Source: Verrucosispora sioxanthis
GTDB taxonomy: Bacteria; Actinomycetota; Actinomycetes; Mycobacteriales; Micromonosporaceae
Direction: 5' to 3'
DNA: 64,000 bases
Assembly (NCBI RefSeq): GCF_010560025.1
Contig: NZ_SAIY01000009.1
Location: 1 to 64,000 of the forward strand
This document shows positions 56,395 through 64,000 of the stretch, piece by piece (the stretch's first letter is position 1; each line of letters starts with the position of its first letter). Under the pieces are notes generated by a model. It saw only the letters and a program-made list of their open reading frames with translations, did not search any database and had not been told where the DNA came from. The translations under genes were made by a program, and so were the position numbers.

Positions 56395-57528
56395 TCAGCC
56401 CATGTTGGCCAGGAAGTCGCTGTAGAAGAGACCGAGGGCGATGGCCACGCCGATGCCGGCGATGATCCAGAAGCGGACCACGATGTTGACCTCGCTCCAG
56501 CCGGCCAACTCGAAGTGGTGCTGCAACGGCGACATCCGGAACACGCGCTTGCCGGTGGTCTTGAAGGAGATGATCTGGATCACCACCGACATCGTGATGA
56601 TCACGAACAGGCCACCGATGATCAGCAGGAGCAGGATGGTCCGGGTCGACATCGCCATGCCGGCGATCAGGCCGCCGAGACCGAGCGCTCCGGTGTCGCC
56701 CATGAAGATCCGGGCCGGCGAGGTGTTCCACCACAGGAAGCCGACGCAGGCCCCGGCCGCCGCCCCGGCGATCAGCGCGATCTCCAGCGGGTCCCGGACC
56801 GTGTAGCAGTAGTTGTCCGGATTCGCGGTGTACGCCGGGTCGGCGCACCAGTGGCGGTACTGCCAGAAGGCGATCACCGCGTACGCGCCGAGCACCATCA
56901 CCGAGGCCCCGGTGGCCAGCCCGTCGAGACCGTCGGTGAGGTTCACGCCGTTCGTCGCCGCCATCACCACGAAGATGAAGATGATCACCGCACCGATCTT
57001 GGTGACGTCCAGCGCCGGGATGTCCCGGATGAAGCTGAGCGTGGTGCTGCCGACGGTCTCGGTGTTGGTCACCGCGCCGGAGGCGTCGGTCATGGTGGAC
57101 GGGAACCAGAGCGCGACCACCCCGAACACCGCGCCGACCAGGATCTGCCCGAGCAGCTTGCCCCGGGCGCTCAGGCCGCCGCTGTGCCGCTTGCGCACCT
57201 TCAGGAAGTCGTCGATGAAGCCGACCGCACCGCAGAAGACCATCAGCCCCAGCAGCACCAGCGCCGTGATGGTCGGCTCGACCTGGGCGATCTGCGCGTC
57301 GGGCAGCGTGGTCAGGGCGAGGTGACCGGCCACGTACGCGATGACGGTGGCCAGGATGAACACCACGCCGCCCATCGTCGGCGTGCCCTTCTTGCCCTGG
57401 TGCATCTGCGGGCCCTCAGCCCGGATGGGCTGGCCGGCCTTGAGCCGGGTGAAGACCCGGATCGCGATCGGGGTGCAGAACAGCGAGACGAGGAAGGCCA
57501 CCCCGATGGCCACGATGACCGCTCTCAC
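56395..57528 (-). CDS. mraY: Phospho-MurNAc-pentapeptide transferase MraY
   Basis: 377 residues and ten membrane helices. Catalytic motifs are GFIDDFLKVRKRH, ATNGVNLTDGLDGLA, FMGDTGALGLGG and SPLQHHFELAGW. It makes lipid I at the inner face of the membrane. It starts at GTG 57528, overlapping the murF stop as GTGA. Confidence 0.97.
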   Translation of the reverse strand: MRAVIVAIGVAFLVSLFCTPIAIRVFTRLKAGQPIRAEGPQMHQGKKGTPTMGGVVFILATVIAYVAGHLALTTLPDAQIAQVEPTITALVLLGLMVFCGAVGFIDDFLKVRKRHSGGLSARGKLLGQILVGAVFGVVALWFPSTMTDASGAVTNTETVGSTTLSFIRDIPALDVTKIGAVIIFIFVVMAATNGVNLTDGLDGLATGASVMVLGAYAVIAFWQYRHWCADPAYTANPDNYCYTVRDPLEIALIAGAAAGACVGFLWWNTSPARIFMGDTGALGLGGLIAGMAMSTRTILLLLIIGGLFVIITMSVVIQIISFKTTGKRVFRMSPLQHHFELAGWSEVNIVVRFWIIAGIGVAIALGLFYSDFLANMG

Positions 57529-58952
57529 GCGGCGCCACCTCCGGCCGACGCCGAGGTACCGTCGCCGTCCCCGGCGGCGTCGACGCGCAGCGCGTCGGCC
57601 ACCTCCCAGGTCCGGTACCGGGAGCCCTTGACCAGGACGACGTCGCCCGGTCGTAGCTCGCTGCGCAGCACCTCGACGGCCGCCGCCTGATCGGTGAGCA
57701 GCACCGACTCTCCTCCCCAGTCACCTACCGATGTCGCCCCGTGGTGGATCGGCGCCGCCGCCTCGCCGACCACGAGCAACCGGTCCACACCCAGCTCGGC
57801 CGCGAGTCGGCCCACCTCGGCGTGTCCCTGCGCCTCGAATTCACCCAACTCGGCCATGTAGCCGAGCACCGCGACGGTACGCCGTCCCGCGCCGAGGCCG
57901 TCCAGCGCCCGCAGCGCCACCGCCGTCGACGCCGGGTTGGCGTTGTAGGAGTCGTCGATCACGGTGACCCCGTCGGTGCGCTCGAAGACGTCCATCCGAC
58001 GGGTGGAGACCAGCCCGAGCGCGCCCAGCGCGATGGCCAGCTCGGCCAGCGGCATGCCCAGCTCCCGCGCCACGGCCGCGGCGGCCAGGCTGTTCCAGAC
58101 CTGGTGCCGGCCGGTCAGCCCGAGTCGCACCGGCGCCGTGCCCTCCGGCGTGACCAGGGTGTACGCGGCCCGTCCCCGCTCGTCCAGCGTCACGTCCACG
58201 GCCCGCACGTCGGCGTGCGCCGACTCGCCGTAACGGACCACCCGGGCCGTCGTCCGGGCGGCCATCGCGTCGACGAGCGGATCGTCGGCGTTGAGCACCG
58301 CCAGGCCGTCGGCCGGCAGCGCCTCGACCAGTTCGCCCTTGGCCAGCGCGATGTTCTCCTGCGAACCGAACTCGCCGATGTGTGACACCCCGACGTTGAG
58401 CACCACGGAGATACGCGGCGGCGCGACCTCGCACAGGTACCGCACGTGGCCGATACCCCGGGCGCCCTTCTCCATCACCAGGTAGCGGGTGGTCGGGCTG
58501 GCCTGCAACGCCGTGTACGGGTGTCCCAGCTCGTTGTTGAACGACCCGGGCGGCGCCACCGTCTCGCCGAGCCGGGCGGTCAACTGGGCGATCAGGTCCT
58601 TGGTGGTGGTCTTGCCGGAGGAACCGGTCAGCCCGATCACGGTGAGCCCGGGCAGCCGATCCACCACCGCGCGGGCCAGCCGGCCCATCGCGGTCAACGG
58701 GTCGGCCACGACGATCATCGGCACGCCGGGCACCGCACGGGTACCCATGACCGCCACCGCACCGGAGGCCACCGCCGCGGCGGCGAAGTCGTGGCCGTCC
58801 ACCTTCTCGCCGTCGAAGGCGACGAAGAGCCCACCGGAGGTGACCTTGCGGGAGTCGAACTCCACGCTGCCGGTGACCTGCGCGGCGGGATCGGCGGCGA
58901 CCAGCCGTCCGTCGACCGCCGAGGCCACCTCGGCCAGGCTGAGCGTGATCAC
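57525..58952 (-). CDS. murF: UDP-MurNAc-tripeptide--D-Ala-D-Ala ligase
   Basis: 475 residues. IGLTGSSGKTTTKDLI is the ATP loop, FNNELGHPYTALQ and NVGVSHIGEFGS are family blocks, and VIDDSYNANPAST the C-terminal motif. It starts at GTG 58952, overlapping the murE stop as GTGA, and its own stop overlaps the mraY start. Confidence 0.96.
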   Translation of the reverse strand: MITLSLAEVASAVDGRLVAADPAAQVTGSVEFDSRKVTSGGLFVAFDGEKVDGHDFAAAAVASGAVAVMGTRAVPGVPMIVVADPLTAMGRLARAVVDRLPGLTVIGLTGSSGKTTTKDLIAQLTARLGETVAPPGSFNNELGHPYTALQASPTTRYLVMEKGARGIGHVRYLCEVAPPRISVVLNVGVSHIGEFGSQENIALAKGELVEALPADGLAVLNADDPLVDAMAARTTARVVRYGESAHADVRAVDVTLDERGRAAYTLVTPEGTAPVRLGLTGRHQVWNSLAAAAVARELGMPLAELAIALGALGLVSTRRMDVFERTDGVTVIDDSYNANPASTAVALRALDGLGAGRRTVAVLGYMAELGEFEAQGHAEVGRLAAELGVDRLLVVGEAAAPIHHGATSVGDWGGESVLLTDQAAAVEVLRSELRPGDVVLVKGSRYRTWEVADALRVDAAGDGDGTSASAGGGAA

Positions 58953-60463
58953 TGCCCCTCCAGATCCCCGAAGCGGCTCCGCAGCGCGTCGGCGAGTTCG
59001 GTCCGGTCGTCGAACGGGTACACCTCACCGGCGATCTCCTGGCCCCGCTCGTGACCCTTGCCGAGCAGGGCCACCACGTCACCCGGTGCCGCCAGCCGCA
59101 CCGCCTCGTCGATCGCCGCGCGGCGACCGCCGACCTCGGTGACCTGGGCCGGCGCAGCGGCCCGGTGCGCACCGGCCAGCACCTCGGCACGAATGGCCGC
59201 CGGATCCTCGGTGCGGGGTTGTCGTCGGTCACCACCACCAGGTCGGCACCGGCCGCGGCGGCGGCACCCATCGCCGGCCGTTTTCCCCGGTCCCGGTCGC
59301 CGCCGGCCCCGATGACGCAGATCAGCCGGCCGGTGCTGAGTTCCCGCAGCGCGGCCAGCGCGGCCACCACGGCGTCGGTCTTGTGCGCGTAGTCGACCAC
59401 CCGCGCACCCCACCGGCCACGCCCACCGACTCCAGCCGCCCCGGCACGCCGCCGCAGGCGGCACGCCCTCGGCGGCCGTCGCCGGGTCGACCCCGGCGGC
59501 CACCAGGCTGGCGATGGCCAGCAGGGCGTTGGACACGTTGTGCCGGCCGGGCAGCGCCACCCGGGCGGGCAGCGCCAGTCCGTCCGGACCGTGTGCGGTG
59601 AACCGCTGCGCGTACCCCTCGCCGGTCTGCTCGTCGGCCCACCAGCTGGCGGCCCGGTCCCCGAGCGCGGAGAAGCTGACCGTGGCCGGCTTGAACAGCG
59701 CCTTGAGCGCCGGGTCGTCGTGGTTGAGCACCTCGACGGCGCACCGGCCGTCGAACAGGCGGGCCTTGGCGGCGAAGTAGTCCTCGGCGTCGGCGTGGAA
59801 GTCCAGGTGGTCGGAGCCGAAGTTGGTCCAGCCGCCGACGGTGAACCGCACCCCGCCGACCCGGCCCATCGCCAGGGCGTGGCTGGAGACCTCCATGACC
59901 ACGGCGGTCACCCCGCGCTCGGCGGCGGCGGCCAGCATGGCGTGCAGGTCGGTGGCCTCGGGCGTGGTCCGCACGCTGTCGATCACCAGGTCACCGAGGC
60001 GGGTCTCCACGGTGCCGATCAGGCCGGTGACATGGCCGGCAGCGCGCAGCCCCGACTCGATCAGGTACGCGGTGGAGGTCTTTCCGGCGGTGCCGGTCAC
60101 GCCGATCACGGTCAGCCCGGCCGTGGGATCGCCATAGACGGCCGAGGCGAGCGTGCCGAGCGCCGCGCGGGGGTCGGCCACCACCAGGGCCGGCAACCCG
60201 CTGTCGGCGGCCCGCTCGACGCCGGCCGGATCGGTGAGCATCGCGACCGCGCCGGCGTTCGCCGCGTCGGCGGCGAACTCCGCGCCGTGCCGTCGGGCGC
60301 CGGGCAGGGCCGCGTACAGATCGCCGGGGCGGACCTCGCCGCTGGCGTGGGTCACCCCGGTCACCATCGGGTCGGCACTGGTCGGGGACGCCACGGCGAG
60401 CCGGGCGGCCAGGTCACCGAGCCGGATTCCGGTCACGGAACGGGGACGAGGATTGCCGCGCAC
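58949..60463 (-). CDS. murE: UDP-MurNAc-dipeptide--diaminopimelate ligase (three frame breaks)
   Basis: Adds the third residue of the stem peptide. GVTGTAGKTSTAYLIESG is the ATP loop, EVSSHALAMGRVGG and GRHNVSNALLAIAS are present, and VVDYAHKTDAVVAAL and VTDDNPRTEDPAAI are recovered only after joining frames. Breaks lie near 59463, 59410 and 59215; one base at each gives 505 residues. The reconstructed DNPR motif points to meso-diaminopimelate as substrate. GTG 60463 lies 8 nt after TAGGGT. The gene is essential, so errors in the sequence are the best explanation. Confidence 0.9.
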   Translation of the reverse strand: MRGNPRPRSVTGIRLGDLAARLAVASPTSADPMVTGVTHASGEVRPGDLYAALPGARRHGAEFAADAANAGAVAMLTDPAGVERAADSGLPALVVADPRAALGTLASAVYGDPTAGLTVIGVTGTAGKTSTAYLIESGLRAAGHVTGLIGTVETRLGDLVIDSVRTTPEATDLHAMLAAAAERGVTAVVMEVSSHALAMGRVGGVRFTVGGWTNFGSDHLDFHADAEDYFAAKARLFDGRCAVEVLNHDDPALKALFKPATVSFSALGDRAASWWADEQTGEGYAQRFTAHGPDGLALPARVALPGRHNVSNALLAIASLVAAGVDPATAAEGVPPAAACRGGWSRWAWPVGCAGGRLRAQDRRRGGRAGRAAGTQHRPADLRHRGRRRPGPGKTAGDGCRRRGRCRPGGGDRRQPRTEDPAAIRAEVLAGAHRAAAPAQVTEVGGRRAAIDEAVRLAAPGDVVALLGKGHERGQEIAGEVYPFDDRTELADALRSRFGDLEGQ

Positions 60464-60548
60464 GGCGTCAGACCCTACCCGGTCGCCCGCTCCCGACCGC
60501 ACGGCGCGCCTGAATCTCCGTCTCATGGAGTCGAACCGCAGGTCGTGG

Positions 60549-62781
60549 CTACGGGAAGACGGTGAACGTCGGCGCCGGTTCGGTCGACGGCGGTACCCGG
60601 TGGTGGCGCAGGGTGAAGGTCATCATGTCGCGGAAGGCCGGTGCCGAGATCTGACCGCCACCACCGCTGGGGCTGTGCACGAAGACCGCGATGACGTAGC
60701 GCGGGTTCTCCGCCGGGGCCATCCCGATGAACGAGGCGACCTCGCCGGGCTGCTTCTTGCCGTCCACCAACCGCCAGCCGGTGCCCGTCTTACCGGCGAC
60801 CCGGTAGCCGGGGACCGCGGCGGCCAGGCCGGTGGCGTCGTCGACCGTGGTGACCGCCTCCATGATCGTACGCAGCGCGGCGGCATTGTCCGGGCTGAGC
60901 ACCTGCCGGGTCTCCGGCTCCGGCCCGGGGGTCCGTTTCCCGTTCGGGGCGATCGTCTCCTTCACCAGGTGTGGCTGGATGTACGTGCCGTCGTTGGCGA
61001 TGGCGGCGTAGGCGGCGGCCATCTGCAACGGGGTGGCGTCCACGCTGTGCCCGATCGGCACCGACCCGTGCGACGACCCGCTCCACTCCTGCACCGGCAG
61101 CAGCCGCCCGCTCGCCTCGCCGGGCATCCCGACCTCGGTCGGCTTGCCCAGGCCGAAGCGTCGCTGGTAGTCGAGCAGCCGGTCCGGACCGAGCTTGTCG
61201 GCGATCTGGATGGTGCCGACGTTCGAGGAGTACGCCATCATGCCGGCCACGCTCATCCGCCGCCCGTTCGCCTGGTGGGTGTCGCGGAACCAGGTGTCGC
61301 CCTTGCGGATGGCGTTGGCCACCGGGAACGAGGTGTCCCGGGTGATGACGCCTTCCTGCAGGGCGGCGCCGAACGTGATCGGTTTGTGCACCGAGCCCGG
61401 GTCGACGATGAAGCTGGTGGCGGCGTCCTCCCGATCGGTCGGCTCGCTGGGGAAGGGCTGCGCCGCGTTGTAGGTGGGGTGGCTGGCCTGCGCCAGCACC
61501 TCGCCGGTACGCGCGTCCAGCACTACGACGGCGCCGGTGCTGCCCTGCACCTGCTGCGTCCGCTCGCTGAGGATGCGCTGCACCATGTACTGCAGGTCGC
61601 GGTCGATGGTGAGCACCAGCGAACTGCCCGGCTTGGCCTTCGTGGTGCGGCTGATGCCGCCGGGAATCGGCGCGGCCAGGTCGCCGAGGCCGATCTCGAA
61701 GACCCGCTGGCCGTCCTCGCCGTGCAGCAGGTCGTCGAAGCGCGCCTCCAGTCCCTCCAACCCGACCATGTCCGGGCTGGTGAAGCCGATCAGGTTGGCG
61801 GCGAGATCCCCGCCGGGCACCTCGCGCCGCTCGTCGCGGTGCGTGCCGATGCCGGGCAGCTTGAGCGCCGTGATCTCCTTGGCGCGGTCGATGTCCACCC
61901 CCCGGGCGAGGTACTCGAACTGCGAGTCGACGCCGTTGATCCGCTTGCGAGGTTTCATCTTCTCGGCAAGCTCGGAGGCCGGGATACCGAGCAGCGGGGA
62001 AAGCGCCCGCGCGGTCGCCGCGATGTCCTTCACCCGCGTCGGGTCGGCGTAGACGTAGCGGGCCTCGACGCTGTGCGCCAGCGCGGCCTCGCCGGAGCGG
62101 TCGTAGATGGCGCCTCGCGGCGCGGGCAGCGGCACGGTGGTGATGCGGTCGGCGATCCCGCCGTCGGCGTACGCCGGGGTGTCGACGGTCTGGAGCACGA
62201 CCAGCCGCACGCCGACGGCGACGAAGAGGGCCAGGGTCAACGCGGTACCCAGGCGCAGCCGACGCCCCGGGTCGGCCAGCCGGGGCGGTCGCGGCCGCTG
62301 GCGCGACGGTCGACGCGGCGGCGTGCGGTCCCCGCGACGCGGATCCCGGTTGGTCACCCGTCGTCGGGGGCGGCGGCCGGGGCTCGTCGCGCGGAGTGCG
62401 GTCGGTGACGGTACGGGTCACGGTGGCACGGGCCGCGCCACCGTCCCGGCGGGCCGCGCCACCCGGTCGGCCGGCGGCCCGGCCGGCGGTGACCCGACCG
62501 CCGTCGAGGACCTGTAGCGCCGGCCGGAACGGGTCCTGAGACCGGCTGCTGCGCGGGGTGCGCCGCTGCTCGGCGCGTCCGGTGCCGGCAGCCGCGCCAC
62601 CCTCGCGGACGGAGCGGCCCCGCGGCGTGTAGGCGCGGGCGTCGGAGATGCCGCCCAGACCCGGCGTCACGTCCCGCTCACCGGCCGGGCGGGGCGGTGA
62701 ACTCCGCTGCCCGCCGCCACGCGACGAACCGCGCCGGGAGCCTTCGGCGTCCCGGCGCGGTTCATCCGATCTCGGTGGCAC
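60549..62781 (-). CDS. ftsI: Penicillin-binding protein FtsI (frame broken near 62355)
   Basis: A class B PBP that cross-links septal peptidoglycan. After an unusually long Arg/Pro/Gly-rich cytoplasmic N-terminus (~140 residues) come one membrane helix (LGTALTLALFVAVGVRLVVL), the dimerisation domain and a transpeptidase domain with the serine motif DPGSVHKP, the SSN motif YSSNVGTIQ and KTGTGW. The N-terminal part is in a different frame from the rest, changing near 62355. GTG 62781 follows GGAGGGG, 3 nt after the ftsL stop. Confidence 0.92.
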
Positions 62782-62784
62782 GAC

Positions 62785-63388
62785 CTACCCCTCCGCGCCC
62801 TGCTGGCTGGCGATGGAGACCTTCCCACCGGCCGGCTGCGGCACTCCGATCACCTTGCCGTCCGGCAGCCGGATGTACGCCAGATCGTCAGACTCGACCA
62901 GCCCCAGCTTGCGGGCCTGCGCGGCGAGGTTGCCCGGCGACTCGGACTCGGCGATCTGCTTCTTCAGCTGCTGCTGCTCCACATCGAGCTTGGCCTGCTG
63001 CTGCTGCAGCTCGTTTAGCCGGAAGGCGTTCTCGTTGATCTTCGTGTTGACCGCCAGGATGCCCAGCACCCCGCCGACGACCAGCACCACCACCAGCGCG
63101 GCGAACGGTGCCCGCGGCACCGCACCGGCGGCGGCGGGGCGACCCGCAGCTGCGGCGACTCCGACCGCTCGGCCGCGACGGCGACCCGCTCCACCGGACG
63201 CAGCGCCGCGCTGCCCTGGGTCGGGAACTCGCGCGCCCCCGGGCGCGAGTCTCCGCCGACCGGTTCACCCGGTCCGTCCGCCGAGCACCGTCGCCCGCTC
63301 CCCGGGTCCGCTCCGCCGCGATCCGGCCCCCCGACCGCGGTGCGCGCTGCCCGGCGCCGGCGATGTCCCGACGCTTGTCTACGTTCAT
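62785..63388 (-). CDS. ftsL: Septum protein FtsL (frame broken near 63150)
   Basis: In the ftsL position between rsmH and ftsI. The N-terminus MNVDKRRDIAGAGQRAP is basic and cytoplasmic. A membrane helix (FAALVVVLVVGGVLGILAV) precedes a Gln-rich coiled coil (NELQQQQAKLDVEQQQLKKQ) and a short C-terminal domain ending QQGAEG. The two parts are in different frames, so one or two indels lie between about 63125 and 63240. ATG 63388, with a strong GGGGGAGGGG site, overlaps the rsmH stop. Confidence 0.82.
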
Positions 63389-64000
63389 GTCCCCTCCCCC
63401 TCTTCGTCCGTGGTGTCCCCCGGCGCCCGCCGCGGATCCGGACCGGATTCCGTGGTCGACGCCGTCCCCGGTTGGTGCATCGCCTTGACCCGGCGGCGGT
63501 ACCGTTCGCGGTCGGTACGCCCCCGTTGCCGTGCCTGCGGGTCGATCCGCTCCGCGGCCCGCAGGCGCACCGAAGCGGCCCGCGGATTCGCGGTGACCTC
63601 CACCTCCCCAGGCAGTTCCGCGCCCCGGCTGAGCAGCCGGAACGTCGGCTCTGACCCGGGCAGTTCGACCGGGAGGTCGATCGGGCCCGTGCTGCGGACC
63701 CGATCGGCGAGCGCCTGCTTGGTGAGCCTGTCCTCCAGCGAGTGGTAGGACAGGACCACCAGGCGACCGCCGACGGCGAGCCGGTCCAGAGCGGCCGGCA
63801 GCGCCGTCTCCAGCGCTGCCAGTTCTCTGTTTACCTCGATCCGTAAAGCCTGAAACGTTCTCTTTGCCGGGTGTCCCCCGGTTCGCCGGGCTGGTGCCGG
63901 AATCGACTCCCGGACCAGCTCGGCCAGCCGCGCCGACGAGGTGATCCGGCCGCGTTCCCGCTCCCGGATGATCGCCGAGGCGATCCGCCCGGCGAATTTC
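63385..64000 (-). CDS. rsmH: 16S rRNA m4C1402 methyltransferase RsmH (5' part outside window)
   Basis: Only the C-terminal ~204 residues are visible. KFAGRIASAIIRERERG at the window edge and GGHPAKRTFQALRIEVNREL and GGRLVVLSYHSLEDRLTKQA are diagnostic for RsmH (MraW). A basic tail ends in DEEGEGT. Its TGA overlaps the ftsL ATG as ATGA. It is the first visible gene of the dcw operon. Confidence 0.95.
   Translation of the reverse strand, partial: KFAGRIASAIIRERERGRITSSARLAELVRESIPAPARRTGGHPAKRTFQALRIEVNRELAALETALPAALDRLAVGGRLVVLSYHSLEDRLTKQALADRVRSTGPIDLPVELPGSEPTFRLLSRGAELPGEVEVTANPRAASVRLRAAERIDPQARQRGRTDRERYRRRVKAMHQPGTASTTESGPDPRRAPGDTTDEEGEGT

Noticed and set aside
1..64000. tRNA or rRNA genes, transposases, integrases or attachment sites.
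   Set aside because: I searched by eye for T-loop signatures, recombinase motifs and flanking repeats and found none.

Overview
This window is chromosomal DNA from a very GC-rich actinomycete, most likely a member of the Micromonosporaceae (Micromonospora or Salinispora type). The evidence is GC-dominated third codon positions, many GTG starts, a division/cell-wall cluster followed by sepF, yggT and wag31/divIVA, a PriA-type HisA with no trpF in view, and family-typical small membrane proteins inside the his and trp clusters. I see no tRNA, rRNA, CRISPR array, insertion sequence or prophage.

Layout. 1-10.7 kb: a secreted SGNH hydrolase (cut by the window edge), the glutamate synthase pair gltB-gltD, a GNAT acetyltransferase, an FAD monooxygenase and lgt. 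10.8-18.3 kb: tryptophan genes trpA, trpB, trpC, the Trp-associated membrane protein and trpE, with hisI directly upstream of trpE. 18.3-32.2 kb: a more accessory stretch lying between hisI and hisF. It holds a MerR regulator facing an ABC-2 transporter with a 32-bp operator-like palindrome, a TetR regulator, a DUF2470 gene under a near-consensus iron box, a heterodimeric ABC exporter, a TIGR03085 protein, a class I terpene synthase, a fatty-acyl-CoA ligase and a MocR-type regulator facing a YczE-type membrane protein. 32.3-39.3 kb: the his cluster (hisD-hisC-hisB-hisH-priA, with hisF). 39.4-43.6 kb: a LON-domain protein and several poorly characterised membrane or ATPase genes. 43.7-64 kb: rluD, lspA, a TraR/DksA-like protein, DUF167, wag31, yggT, sepF, yggS, ftsZ, ftsQ, murC, murG, ftsW, mraY, murF, murE, ftsI, ftsL and the end of rsmH, almost all on the minus strand with overlapping stop/start codons.

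The most unusual structure is a set of short repeated minigenes at operon junctions. Between hisI and trpE an 80-bp unit is repeated twice; each copy is a complete 27-codon reading frame whose ATG overlaps the previous stop as ATGA. Between trpE and the next gene, a different 59-bp unit is repeated twice; each copy is a 20-codon frame joined through GTGA. A diverged single copy of the second family joins the two ABC exporter subunits in the same way. Each copy ends with a Shine-Dalgarno-like stretch, so the elements seem able to sit in an operon without breaking translational coupling. Other points: a 60-nt palindrome present twice, a perfect palindrome over the ftsZ promoter, the absence of murD between mraY and ftsW, and a repeated TAnnnT box 6-8 nt before start codons that suggests leaderless transcripts.

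Caution on sequence quality: at least fifteen probable single-base deletions break genes here, many in G or C runs, including essential ones (murE, ftsW, ftsI, ftsL). These are more likely sequence or assembly errors than true pseudogenes, and apparent fusions (gltB with gltD, a nucleotidyltransferase with hisI, ftsW with murC) should be read with that in mind.
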